Assembly: GCA_025266875.1 (NCBI GenBank)
Contig: JALLLT010000020.1
Coordinates: 248,001 to 312,000 of the forward strand
DNA length: 64,000 nt
Reading direction: 5' to 3'
Source of the DNA: Fennellomyces sp. T-0311
Lineage: Eukaryota > Mucoromycota > Mucoromycetes > Mucorales > Lichtheimiaceae
Part shown: piece after piece, positions 33,491 to 44,799 of the stretch
How positions within the stretch are numbered: the stretch's first letter is position 1
How the letters are laid out: every line of letters starts with the position of its first letter
Translations under genes and position numbers: made by a program
Notes under the pieces: generated by a model
The model's input: only the letters and a program-made list of their open reading frames with translations
What the model was told of the DNA's origin: nothing
Database searches by the model: none

Positions 33491-33937
33491 TCCTCATAAA
33501 ATAAGCGTCATAACCATTTTTCGTTTGTACCGATTAAACAAAGAACTACTTGAGAGTGATATTTCGTACAATATACTAGGAATCTATAAAATGGAAAGTG
33601 ATAAAGTAATGATATCATTCCAGAATATGAAGTGGAAAAGTTGGCAATGCTATATGCAAGTAATCGTACCTTACACCAGTTAAAAAGGTATGCTATTATT
33701 TGATTTGAACATTATGATAAATCTGCTCTATGAATAATGGCTGTTCAACTCTTAAAATTAGTCTAATAGGCAAGTACTATATCAGCGCCCTCAGTTGCCA
33801 CTTAGTATATCATGGCCAGCTGATTGGAAAAAGCAATTCTCAAATTCAATATATGGACGTGAAACAGCGTTTATTTGTTCAGAAATAATGTGGCGAGTAG
33901 GAGAGAGAGGTACAGCTACCAAACGTTCGTTGTCGAT
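33491..33937. other. intergenic region
   Basis: AT-rich, no gene supported; a 71-codon frame at 33468-33683 overlaps the VPS1 end and looks like chance. Confidence 0.5.
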
Positions 33938-34207
33938 TTAGCAGACAAAGCCAATGTTGCATGCGCGGCACCAGTAATCACAATTTCCAGAGCAGCAGCC
34001 GAATGATCGGCAGGACGCTGGAAGACATTGACCTGCAATAGAATGTCAATAACGTTGCTTTTATATCAAAATGTCGAAAAAAAGGGCTGAGTTTAACTTA
34101 CGCTCTTCAAGATGATGTGCTGGAACAGATTGGAAGCCAGACACACTAGAAGCAATGATGGCGATGGAAACAAGACTCAAGAATGCAGAAACGACGGTAA
34201 ACTTCAT
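33938..34207 (-). CDS. small secreted 8-cysteine prepropeptide, copy A
   Basis: Two exons, 34207-34102 and 34032-33938, total 201 nt, 66 residues. Exon 1 encodes MKF plus a hydrophobic signal peptide (about residues 4-24) and a short propeptide ending HHLEE; the intron (34101-34033, 69 nt) splits the following Arg codon in phase 1. Exon 2 encodes the rest: a 30-residue segment starting QCLPASC with eight cysteines spaced C-x4-C-x4-CC-x3-C-x3-C-x2-C-x5-C, the last cysteine being the final residue. The layout (signal, propeptide ending Glu-Arg, Cys-rich mature peptide) suggests Kex2-like processing after Arg and four disulfides. Copy B, 1.2 kb away in the same orientation, has the same intron phase and spacing. 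I do not recognise the family; antimicrobial peptide, signalling peptide or effector are all possible. Confidence 0.8.
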
Positions 34208-35392
34208 GTTATTGAGAGGAAGAAATTTGACCACCCTGGTATCACACATTTTAATACTTAAATACTGCTACATATATCATGATGGAGCCGCGGAATAATG
34301 ACGCAATTAACATACGTGATAAACTACTCTAATGTTCCCACACAGTAGTGAAGGTGATATTAACAGCACGTTTGTTGGGCGCAACTATTAGGACTATACA
34401 CCCTAAAATGATTGTCGTAGGTTATTTTTGGGTGGGAAGAGTGATATATTAATCTTGCACAATCGGTTACCCGATCCTTTTAACGTGGCGAGTGTTGATA
34501 AATTTAACCGTGCTGTGATTACAGCGAAATAAACAATATTTTAAACTGAGGTGGTAGATAGGCACCTCAGTTTACTGTGTGTAATTAATAGAGAGAAAGG
34601 GACGATAGCTATATCATGCAGCATCTGTCCTTGATGTGGTTTGGGTGGTTACAGAGAAAGATCAATTGTATGCTTTCTTCTGGTAAAAATTAAAAGCCAG
34701 GTTGGTTTGGTACATACTGAACGAGTACAGTGGCAAACGACAAGTAGACGCGTCATTATTGCCCCTACCATCCGGACAGACTATACGTATTCATGGTCGA
34801 GACTTTCTATTTCAGTTAACCACATATGTATGAAAATTTTCGTGCAGAACGTTCTTTAGCGCCTTGCTCTAAAATTTCTCGCTTAATCCCCTTTGGAAGT
34901 GCTACGCGTTTCTTTTAGATTAGGAGCAGTATGTATGGACAGCCGAATTATAAACCTTATTTTTTCAAGAGAGCAAACTGTTGCTTGGTACACTTAGAGA
35001 AGCTTATGGTATTATGTGGCTGTCGTAGCTTCTGAGTTTTTTTATAGAAAAGTTATCGTTTGGGTTGACTTTTAGCTTAAATTATGACCACAAGCAAAAG
35101 TATTGGTCAGATGAGAGACTGTATAGCACCCATACACGAAATAACAATTCTGTTTTTAAGTAGTATTGCTACATAGATATGTATGGTGTACCGAATAGGA
35201 ACAGATTTAAAATCTTCCAGATATAAAAACCATAACCTTTTGGACTAGAGTGTATCGAAATACCAATGGACGTAAGTGCTAAAAATGTTAGGGACACAAT
35301 ATACGAAAGTAAGATTTTATTTCCCCAATATAACTGTGCGAATAGCCACGTGTTACAAATAACACACAACATAACTACTATTCGCAGGCGAT
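34208..35392. other. region between the two peptide genes
   Basis: No further gene is supported. It contains a perfect 11-bp inverted repeat at 34543-34573 and, close to copy A, a TATTTAAG element about 45 bp upstream of its ATG (minus orientation), a possible TATA box. Other open frames are short. Confidence 0.45.
34543..34573. repeat. perfect hairpin, 11-bp arms
   Basis: AAACTGAGGTG at 34543-34553 is the exact reverse complement of CACCTCAGTTT at 34563-34573, with a 9-base loop. It lies about 340 bp upstream of copy A. It could be a protein-binding palindrome, a terminator or the trace of a small element; no further evidence. Confidence 0.55.
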
Positions 35393-35644
35393 TTAGCAAG
35401 TATAATCGACTTTGCATTGGCGACACCAATAACCACAGTCTCCAGAGCAGCAGCCACTCGCTACGCAAGAAGCTGGAAGACACTGGCCTAATAGGATTTA
35501 TATTGTATTAATTCTCCATCCAGTCTTAAAAGTAACTGCATGCTTACGTTCTTGAAGATGATGAGAAGGGATAGTACCAGGTGCAGCGTTAACGGAGGCA
35601 AAGGTTGCAAGACCAAGCAAAGCAAAGGCGATCGAGAACTTCAT
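35393..35644 (-). CDS. small secreted 8-cysteine prepropeptide, copy B
   Basis: Paralogue of copy A. Exons 35644-35548 and 35487-35393, total 192 nt, 63 residues. Signal peptide with MKF start, then a propeptide containing the same HHL(E/Q)ER end; phase-1 intron of 60 nt in the Arg codon, then a 30-residue segment starting QCLPASC with the same eight-cysteine spacing and a terminal cysteine. The two mature segments share 19 of 30 residues including every Cys, the SGC-CSG core and YWCR; exon 2 is exactly 95 nt in both, about 70% identical by eye. Read without splicing, exon 2 in the wrong frame hits a stop, so automatic annotation could easily call this a pseudogene. A TATATAA element lies about 65 bp upstream. 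Confidence 0.8.
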
Positions 35645-35996
35645 TCTTGGGTAAGACTTGATAAAAGAAAGAAAAATTACTTTGAGATTGCAGCATAACA
35701 CTGAGGTTTATATACTACTGAGACCGATTTTCACAATCCTCGGATATACTGGGCATTACCGACGGATATAAGGTATCAATATAGAACTAGTCGCATGACA
35801 AAGCGACTCCTATCCACTTGGGACATGTGCTGTTGGAAGAGGTGCACGTAGTTAGTAGAGAAGCGCTTGCTGTTCGATCATGCAGCTTCAAATATATTCA
35901 TGCAACGGGTTGGTGCATTTTCGAATCCAAGATCAGCCGACTTGTTCACACTTTATTCGATGGTACTAATTACATATTGAACATATTACTGCATAG
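35645..35996. other. intergenic; promoter of peptide copy B
   Basis: Holds TATATAA near 35708 (minus orientation) ahead of copy B and the 3' end of the Hsp70-like gene. The open frame at 35818-36084 overlaps that gene's last exon on the other strand and is not supported. Confidence 0.5.
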
Positions 35997-38337
35997 TTAT
36001 ACGTTAAAGTTACAGACAACGCGGTATGTCTGTCCACGAATAACTGCTTCTACTCGCAATTCCACCTCACCAAAATACATCTAAAAAAAGAAAAAAATAA
36101 GCTTACGGTTATAAACGAATTCATTCGTTCCGATATACCTTTATAATCAATTCGACTTGTTCTCCTTCCACTGCATCAGGTAATTCAGGCATGGGAATTT
36201 CGAAATGGAACACTTTGCGTACACCAGGTTGCAGCGTGTATCGAGGTTCATCTTCGGAACTTGCTGCAAAGAATGTACATTCGGTAGGACAGGGATAGAA
36301 TGTCGTGTATTTTTGGGTCACACAGCTGTCGATATCTGGTCATAGTATTAATTTTACGCTAACTTCCAATCATAAAACGTTACCTAATGGTTCTCCACGA
36401 CGAACAAATACTGAGAAGCGATTATCGCATCGAACACTTCCGTCTCGTCTCACAATCTTGTATGCTTCAGGATCCACACCCTCCACGAACGTGTTTGTAA
36501 TATCAATGCCGTACCAATATCGTGGCACACGGGTGGTGACCTTTCTGGGATCCATACCAAAGTAAGCTGCGCCACGAGCGACAGCAAGTTCTAGATTTTA
36601 GCGAATTACATTAGTATACTCTTTTGTTTTGCTTGGCAATGGTCATGATGCAAACCTGCACGGTAAGGAGTAACCACCTTGATACCGTATCTCCTGTATT
36701 CTTCAGTAATGCGATTTTGCAAGTAATGCGAAGCACCAAAGCCACCAACAGTAAAAATAGCCTTGAGATTGTGTGTTTGTTGCTTCTGTTTATGGATAAG
36801 GTCGATGACATCCCGAACCACTGGCTCGAATACTTTTTCCTTCAATTCCTGGACAGAGAAACTAAGGACACCGTCATCCAATCCAATTGAAGGGTCCGTA
36901 TGCTCTGTAATGCCCAAGTTCATTGGAAGGTTCATGAAGAGAGCGTCCGATCCGTCAAACGATGGTTTCAGGGTATCTGGAGTGATTCTGTTTCTTAGTA
37001 CCCATGTTTCGTAATTTAAACTTATCCGGTTCCTAACCTGTGAATGTTTCCATCATTGTTTCCAGAGCAGCAGGTGGAATGGGATCCACGAGTTTCTTGA
37101 GTTTGCTTCGCAAAAGCTTGCGCATCTTCTTATCCACAAAAGCAGAACCACAGGACTTGCCCATGCCCTTCGTGCTCTCCTTAAACCGTCGGTTGCCGTC
37201 GGCGTCCATGGAAACACTGAAAACAATAAGATCGACCGTGCCACCTATATCGATAGATGGCTCAGTATACTTTAGCGCATTACACGGATATTTTGCATTA
37301 CCTCCGGCATCACAGATCATAAATTCATCACCATCCCGCATATCGAATTGTTCGCAAGTCTTTTCACAATATATGGCAGCAGCCTCTGGTTCTGAGATGA
37401 GCATCAGCCGATCATGGTGATCGTCCTCGGTAATAATTCCTGCGAGGATGGCCGCGTCGCGCATTGCTTGCTTTGACTTATCTGACCACATGGCAGGAAC
37501 CTAGACAACCTTCGTCACACGATGGAATCATTGGGAGAGGATTGATTACATACCGTAATACAGTATCGGTATTGACCTTCAAATTGCTGTGCGAATCCTT
37601 TCTTCATTTCCGCCAGTACGGTGTTATGGAACTCTCGCAGGTAATCTGTGATTTATCAGCGTTGTGAGGCAACTTGCAATGCTTGAATAATCATCCATAC
37701 CCGCAATCACGTTAACCGGTTTGAACCCGCCTGGAATAGGCTTGAAGACACCATTCAAGCTGTCGTCAAGGTAGAGTTTGTATTGCTGAAGTAACAGGTA
37801 GTTGTTCTTTGAGGGAGCCTTTTGTCGCTCTAAACGAGCTGCGTTGCCCCATGCTGCTAAAGTCTACGTATGTGTTGTCAGTGGATGTTTATCGAGGAAT
37901 TGGCTATTCATACTCGGGTGTCGCCGTTATACAACTACAAGAAATTGCTTTGGTGAGCACACTTTCTATACTTTCTATCACATTCGTCCGCATGAAGTAA
38001 CCTACGCTGACGGTTGGTGCCTACACGCATATCGAGTGAGTATACAAATACCAATACCGGTTTTGGTCCTTCCTTACCTTTGGATAGCGAAAATTCGACT
38101 GCTTTGGCCTTGTTGTCCCGAAAAATATCAGATTAGGTACCAATACAAACGATTGCATCTTACCATGCTGTAATGTCTGTAACTTCTTGCGACGATACGA
38201 TACCGTACGCAGCGCCACTGTACGTGGTGCCTGAGAAAGTCAATGAGTAACCAAGGAATTAGGTTTTTTTAAAGCAACATACCAAAGTCGATGCCGACTA
38301 CGACGCGATAATCACTGAATGGAGTTGTGGAAACCAT
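35997..38337 (-). CDS. Hsp70-superfamily protein of the HSPA12 type
   Basis: Minus strand, about nine exons from ATG at 38337 to stop at 35997. The first exon (MVSTTPFSDYRVVVGIDFG) joins TTYSGAAYG in the second to form the actin/Hsp70 ATPase phosphate-1 motif. Phosphate-2 is CDAGG|GTVDLIVFSVS, assembled across an intron near 37300-37240. The region LISEPEAAAIYCE matches the HSPA12A/B branch rather than canonical Hsp70, which has EPTAAAIAYG. An adenosine-type motif VGGFGASHYLQNRI follows. The C-terminal part lacks the canonical substrate-binding domain and ends with a beta-rich section KMYFGEVELRVEAV...FNV. HSPA12-type genes are numerous in many filamentous fungi. Client and process unknown; stress or signalling roles are guesses. 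Middle splice sites were only partly resolved. Confidence 0.85.
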
Positions 38338-39701
38338 GATGGTTGATGAGTGAATGAAAAGGAGGGCAGCTTTTTAAAAAAAAAGTGGCGAAGCTCGGGC
38401 ATGTACGATGCAAAGTTACTCTGTACCACTTGCAGTTGCACAAGAGGCTCTGAGCCACTGGCACCATAGGAGCCGTTGAAGCTTCGCCAGAGGTGTGGCA
38501 AGAGTAATCATTTACCCGGATAACTTTAGTGTAGGAAATCGTGTAGGCATCAGTTTCCATATTGAAAAGTTAAGAGTACAATTTTATAATGTAAAATATG
38601 ACAATAGGACATACATAAGTTATTACATGTTGTACAAGAGAAAAAAAGAGGTCTTTATAAAATTGATAAAGAAAACAGGAAACTTGTAGTGTTTGAAACC
38701 AGATATATGAGTTTTAGGCATGTCGTGCATTTGGTTGAATCCAGTGTAAGTTGTTGGTACGGTTCGTCTGCGACGATATTGAATAACGTCCGAAAGATGT
38801 ACATCAACTCTATTACCGTCTTGTGTTTGTTGAGAACGACGATATTGCTCCTCGGAAATACATGACTGATAAGCAGTGGCGGATGTGTTGAACAACCCCT
38901 CTGTTTCTTCAAGTTGCTGGATGAGCTGGCGTTGGCGTCACGTTGTGCTCGTATTTGCTATTCTAATTGCAAACGTTCGCGTTCCAAATCCTGAAGGATA
39001 TTGCTTTTATTATCCAGTACTGGTGGAGTTCCGTCACTGGCGGTGGTTTCGGGATTCTTGCCGTCCTCTTGCTCTTCATCATCCGAATTGTCTATTATAA
39101 TGACAGCAGATGTGGTATTAGCAGTAGAAGCAGGCGCGGAGATGGTGATCGTTGGGCTGGTAGTAGTGAGGGAAACAGGGACTCTAAGCCCAGGGGGCGC
39201 GGGCAGGGTGCATTCTCAGATATGGTCGTATCTCTGAAAAATCACACTTCCCTAATACCAAAACAGGCGATGTCAACAATACCTATGTACAATCGATGTC
39301 ATATCCATATCTTCTTTACCCGTTCTAACCGTACGTATGATGCCCTGATTTGCCGAATAACAAAGTACTGGCCGGCCGAAATAAACCTATGAGGTTCACC
39401 ATATTCATCTCTACGACTAACCACATGATGCTTACAAAATAGGACGCCATTGCGCACAAAATAAGGACAGGTGCAAGTTCATGTCTCAACTAACGTTTGG
39501 TAATCGTCGCAAAAGTTAATGCCCATGCCTCTTGCTATTCCTCCTTGGTCATATAGCCCGTTCCAGCTGCTGACAAAAATTATTATTCCATAGGGTGGGA
39601 ATACGGAGGCGAACCATCTGTTGGTCGAATTTCTTCATTAACATGAGAATATAATTATCCAAAATGACGTAGAAAGCATATCCAAGCGAGAACTAGGATG
39701 T
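38338..39701. other. intergenic region with a possible decayed gene
   Basis: Contains no intact gene. A minus-strand protein-like stretch is listed separately. Apart from that I see nothing between the Hsp70-like gene and the transposase remnant. Confidence 0.4.
38690..39225 (-). pseudogene. possible decayed coding stretch, acidic and coiled-coil-like
   Basis: Read on the minus strand, about 39225-38900 gives a Ser/Thr/Pro-rich part, an acidic stretch (IIIDNSDDEEQEDGKN), then LQDLERERLQLE, an in-frame TAG at 38958-38960, and QIRAQRDANASSSSNLKKQRG in the same frame. A neighbouring frame continues protein-like sequence to about 38690. The sequence on both sides of the stop looks like one protein, but I cannot identify it and an intron is also possible. 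Confidence 0.3.
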
Positions 39702-41580
39702 CTAGCTAAGTTGTTGCGTTTCAAAGCACTCCAAAAAGCTCAATAAACATCGTAGCTCGTCTGGCTGTGATAAAATCTGGTACAATACTACGCGCCCATT
39801 GATGCCATATTTCCCCTTAAAATTATTGGTACATAGATAGACCCACGCTTTGATCAAGTTGTTATCGCGACAATGGTCATAAATCTCCTTGCTTGCATAC
39901 TGGTATATAGCCGCGGTTCCGAGTCGCTGACAACCTACGCGAAGGAAATACGTAATACTATTTGAGCATGATATAGTAATGTCAGGCCTGGATAGACCGT
40001 GTACATTTGACAAATAGTTTACCATGCGGAATCGATGTATGCATATTATAATGCTCGGTCATAGGAGCATCAATAGCTTTACCATGTCTCTGGTTGGCCA
40101 TAACTGAATTTCCACCACGGCCACCAATAGATGATGTAGAGTCATCACCAACCAAGAGGATAATACGATAGCTATGGTCCAGTGGTAAGGAGGAAGGTTG
40201 CCCGGTCTTTTTGGATCAGTTTGCGCCGAACCTGATGCTGTGTATGCCAAATGCAGATATGTACACATGCATCAGTAAAGGCACCTTCAATTGCATTTAG
40301 CTGGGCATTGTCTTTATCCCAGAACATAAGCACAAGTTGAAAGCCAATGTCTTGCAAGATGCCGAAGAGCTCTTTACGAGTGTTGGTCTTTGTAAGTGGT
40401 GGTGCTTCATTGAATGATGTATAGACCATGTTCACAATTAGAAAACCCACACCACCAGCATTTGCGACAATGGAAAATAACTCTCAGTCTGCACGGCTGA
40501 TTCTGAGTGTCGTGTCAATAAAGTATTCTGTGACATATTCACATTCGACCAAGGGCGTGGAAAAAGGTGTGGTAAACTCAAGAGCAATGGCATGATCATC
40601 CTGTTTCCAGTACACCTGGTATTTATTCAGTTATTTGTTAGAAAATTTATACTATCTACTACGCTTATTTCTAGCTTAAAAAGCAAAAACTAGGATTGTT
40701 ATTTGTAGATGACTTTTGTACATACCTCATTGTAACCATTATGACGATCTTTCTATGAGCAAACGTGTAGATCCCATTTGATCTTTATTTAAACGGTAGT
40801 TTGTCTTGAAAGACTCGCTCCATCAGTAGTACACTTGCATCGGCGTTACATCGGGCTCCACGGATTGCCTGGTGGTCGCAGTAAACAATTGTGGGGCTGT
40901 CGTGGTGACCGTCTGTTCTCGAAGCAGTGTGGTCTCGTATCTTCATAGCAACTGGCACACGGATGGTATCGATTTCCAAGTCAACGCGTGCATGTTCGCA
41001 ATGCATAATTTTGAGCTTAACACATCCAAAGTTCCGTTTTACTGACCCTTTCACACAACCTTTACAGTCAAACCGGAGAAGCCGAGCATTCCTACGTTGG
41101 ACTTGGGAATAGTGTATCTAATTTTGAATATACTTTGATCCTGACAGTATGCAGTGAACGAAATACCGAATTCCAATGCTGGATCCGCTGCACTCTCACG
41201 AACATAGCTATTGATGTCACAGGATTGAACCTTATCGATGATCAAATCAATAGGGTCATGGTCTTCCACTGACTCCATATGTGGTTGAATGCAGATATGG
41301 CCATCGAACGAGGAGTCTTATCAATATAATCCGTATAAATAAACACATGGATAATAATTTTATAATGCGTACGAAGCCACCATTTGACTGGATAGGATAC
41401 ACCTCGTTCAGTGCGTCTAAAAGCGTCATGTTATCGATTGGAACAGTAGGGTGAGGCGTGCGACGGAGACGGCATTCCAGACAGGCCTTGTATTTACTTT
41501 TTCGGCCAACAAAAGTTAACATGTCCGTGATCATCACAGAAGTAAGTATTCTCCACGTCGAATCCATCTGGTCCAAGGTC
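39702..41580 (-). pseudogene. Mutator-like (MULE/FAR1-type) transposase remnant
   Basis: A chain of minus-strand fragments in different frames. From its 5' side (41576): a segment with LTFVGRKSKYKACLECRLRR, then ESVEDHDPIDLIIDKVQSCD, then GCVKLKIMHCEHARVDLE (FAR1/FLYWCH-like), and further down FWDKDNAQLNAIEGAF...VHICIWHTQHQVRRKL at about 40300. The last has the MULE pattern of an acidic residue, about 20 residues, then C-x2-H. The final piece (40025-39702) may be the C-terminus. Frames are broken by stops and shifts, so no intact protein is expected. I did not find terminal inverted repeats. Confidence 0.6.
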
Positions 41581-42344
41581 CATGGTACGCAGGCGGTCAG
41601 TTGGCAGAGTGGTGTTATCGCTTATGGTTATAAAAACAGCAATAGGTCCTCGTTACCTGCAGGAAAAACGAAATAAGGCCACCAAAGGCACCTAGGTAAA
41701 GTATTGCCCTTATCACGTCTCTGAGGAAATTTCAGCGGTTCCTATGGTGGCGACAAAAAAATCATCTCTCGGGAAATTTCGCTTTAAATTTACCTTCTTG
41801 CTCGCATCGAAATGAGGACACACATAAAGATACGGCTGGATAACAATATTCCATGAACATGATTCACTTGTTTTGCCTGCACTATGTCAGAATATGTGCA
41901 TGTATTTTAAGCAAGGCTTGAGAGATGAAAACAGGAACGAGCAAGCTGATCTGGAGGGAACAATTGGGCACACAGCACACTTTCCCGGAGGAGGTGCTTT
42001 GGGCGAAAATGTGCGTGAAGTATTTGGGCAGACTGAAGTGTTGGCAGTATACTTTTTTGAAATAAACTTATAATTTGAAGTCTTTTGCGCGAAACATAAA
42101 ATTAAGCGATCACAAGAAGTGTACAACCTGTTAAATTGTGATCCATCCAAATTGCCAAGAGAAGTAATAGTTTGACATGAGAGGAAAATATGCTGCCAAG
42201 GGCGCGATTGCGTGTTCAATCAACATTTACTTCGGTGGATCGCACCATAAGTGAAAGGCCAAGAAGATATATAAACGCGTGCAAGCAGCATTGTAGAAGG
42301 TACTTCATTCATATTCTTTGAACCCATCCTTACCTGTTATTACA
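41581..42344. other. region between two transposase remnants
   Basis: No supported gene. A 110-codon minus frame (41887-42219) and a 66-codon plus frame overlap each other and show no recognisable domain. Terminal repeats of either flanking element may lie here but I could not identify them. Confidence 0.35.
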
Positions 42345-44786
42345 ATGCCACCCCAGCAGTTATACTCGTGTACGTGCACGCACAGCACGGAATCCAACCC
42401 TCGTGGCGCCATTGTGAGAGATGCAGTTTACCAGGAGCATCGTGAGAGCAGAAGAACTGATCGATTGGCCGCGATCATTGGTAAAGTCCACCGTTGTACC
42501 ATTTTCGTGCATCTAACTGACAGTTGATTAATAGCCGAACGAGCTGTATGTTGCTTGCCCTTCATGTCATGCAATCTTCGAATCTGCCACCGCGCCTGCA
42601 ACTTCCTCGACGGAGTACTTAAATGGCGATGTGTGTGCAACAAGGCTATTCAAAGGATCAACCAGTAACTCACCTCGTGCATCCCGTACACCTGTCAAAC
42701 AGTTCGCGTACTACCGACTGTTTGACAGTTTGCAGAAGCTCTTTAAGCGCGACGGCTTCGAGCTAAAGATCCTGGAGTGGCGGGAACATCCGTACTTGGG
42801 CATTACTAGAACAGACGTTTACCATGGGGCTATGTGGCGCTCAATCAAAGCCAGAATCAACGCAATATTTGTCGGCGATCCTCGGTCCCTGATGTTGACG
42901 ATCAATATTGATTGGTTTGCGCCCTACGACAGTGGCTGCTCTTGCGGTGTGATCTACCTGACGGGGAACAACTTGCCTCGCACGGAACATTATAAGATGC
43001 AAGAACGTCATTCTTATTGGTGTTATGCCGGGACCAAAAGAGCCAAGCACCTACGAAATGAACAACTACTTTGAGCCCTTGACCGATGAACTTTGTCAGC
43101 TCTATGCTGGCGTCACCATGGAGACCCACCAAGTGGGTAGTGGCACTCGAGTACAAGCAGCCTTGCTCAATGTTACGTGCGATACCCCAGCAAGCAGGAA
43201 GGTCAGTGGTTTTACGGCCCATTCAAGCACACAAGCCTGGAACAAGTGTTACCGGGAGTTCATCACCGTCTCGACACGCGTAACATGATCTACGCTGGCG
43301 TAGGCATCCCAGAGGACATCTTGTGTCACAATGCTGACAATCGCCTTTTCGCGGAGATATGGTTAGCAGTAGTAACCCAGCCTGCACAGTATCAACCGGA
43401 GCGAGAGAATGGAACGCGCTGGTCGCAGTTACATCGCCTCTCCTGCTTTGACGCAACGTGTGCCGTGCTTATCGATCCTATGCACAACTTGTTTCTTGGC
43501 ACTCCTGCTCGAATGGTTACCATCTGGAAGAACCAAGGCATTCTGACAGAATCGGTGCTTAGGGACATGCAAACACTTGCCGACCAGATCATCTTGCTTC
43601 CCGGATTGCCCAATCTGCAGCATAAGATCCAGAGGAAGTTTGGCTTCATGACTGCTGATGACTGGAGGGTGTAGACGCTGGTGTACTCTCTTTACGTGCT
43701 CCACCATGTTTTGGCCCAGAACCTGTATGACCATTGGATGCTTTTCGTCGATGCTTGCCGGTTGATTATCAAAACTCGTATCACAAATGCCGAAATAGAT
43801 GAATCGCATCAAAAGCTTGTCACGTTTGTGCGCATGTGTGCAGAACGCCTAACATGCACCTCCACCTTCACTTACGCGACTGCTTGCAAGACGCGGGTCC
43901 TGTCTACGGTTTCTGGGTCTTCATGTTCGAGAGATACAACGGCTACTTGAAGGATGCTGAGACCAACCAGAAGGATTCTTTCGAGGTGACCTTCATGAAG
44001 TGGTTCATTGAGAAGACTGGCGCCGTGGACTTTGTGCAAGGCTGGACTGACCGTTTTCAAGATCGCACTGAAGAATTCGGCATGTTGCTACGGATTGCTG
44101 GTCAATCCTTCCGTCAACCTGAGCGCCAGCATGCAAGTACCTTCAATTACGAGAGATTCCTCGGCTTCTCTGTCAATCCAAGTCTTGGAATCAACGTCAC
44201 CGGATCGGAACCAATGCTGCCAGCTACCTTTGCTTCCATGGCTGACGGTGTTGAAGTACATTTGAAGGAAGATCACTACCGGCTGTTGCTCCAATTCTTC
44301 CAAGATACCTACCACGTCAGCGAGATTTTTGACGAGAACCAGGGTCTGCTCACGCGTCGTTTTGTTCAACGAACAGTCGAAAAGTTTCGAGCGATCGAGA
44401 TCTTCGGCCAGACATACCGGTCAGCAGCAGCATCAACACCACGCGGCTCGCACATTCAAGCCATATACTTCCAAGATAATGATCCTGTTGCTTGGACTGG
44501 GCGCGTTCAGTACTTTTTTCGCGCTTCGATCGTCTTGGGCCGACAGCAAACGCACCATTACCTCGCCTTTGTTTGTTGGTACCGGCCTATTCCGCCATCC
44601 CGCCAACGCTTCACCAGCGGCACCCTTGAAGAATGGCACACACAATACATGCCCGAAGCTGCCAGCTGCATTGTCCCAGTCCATCGGATCCACTCGCAAG
44701 TTGCGGTTGTCTCGCATGGGCCGCAAATAGATGCTGACGAGGCTTGGATGGTTGTCATCCCGCTGCCAAAAAGAATCACCATTTAA
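42345..44786 (+). pseudogene. Tnp2/CACTA-type DNA transposase, frameshifted
   Basis: Pieces of one transposase of the Tnp2 (Transposase_21) family, CACTA superfamily, in several frames. In order: a zinc-finger-like start (42345 on), LEWREHPYLGITRTDVYHGAMW, DPRSLMLTINIDWFAPYDSGC and TGNNLPRTEHYK (to about 43025); after a shift MPGPKEPSTYEMNNYFEPLTDEL and CDTPASRKVSGF; after another shift (about 43265) CFDATCAVLIDPMHNLFLGTPARM and the TADDW motif, then an in-frame TAG at 43672; after a further shift (about 43840) NMHLHLHLRDCLQDAGPVYGFWVF to the stop at 44786. At least three shifts plus one stop make it inactive. Known fungal relatives carry the same motifs. The element's termini were not found. 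Confidence 0.75.
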
Positions 44787-44799
44787 AATAAATATTTTT

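Noticed and set aside
33938..34032. Phase-0 reading of peptide copy A exon 2 (VNVFQRPADHS...)
   Set aside because: It does not match copy B (which has a stop in that frame) and loses all eight cysteines; the phase-1 reading is conserved in both.
35169..35483. 104-codon minus frame over peptide copy B exon 2
   Set aside because: It reads the Cys exon in the wrong frame; the phase-1 splice gives a signal-peptide protein matching copy A.
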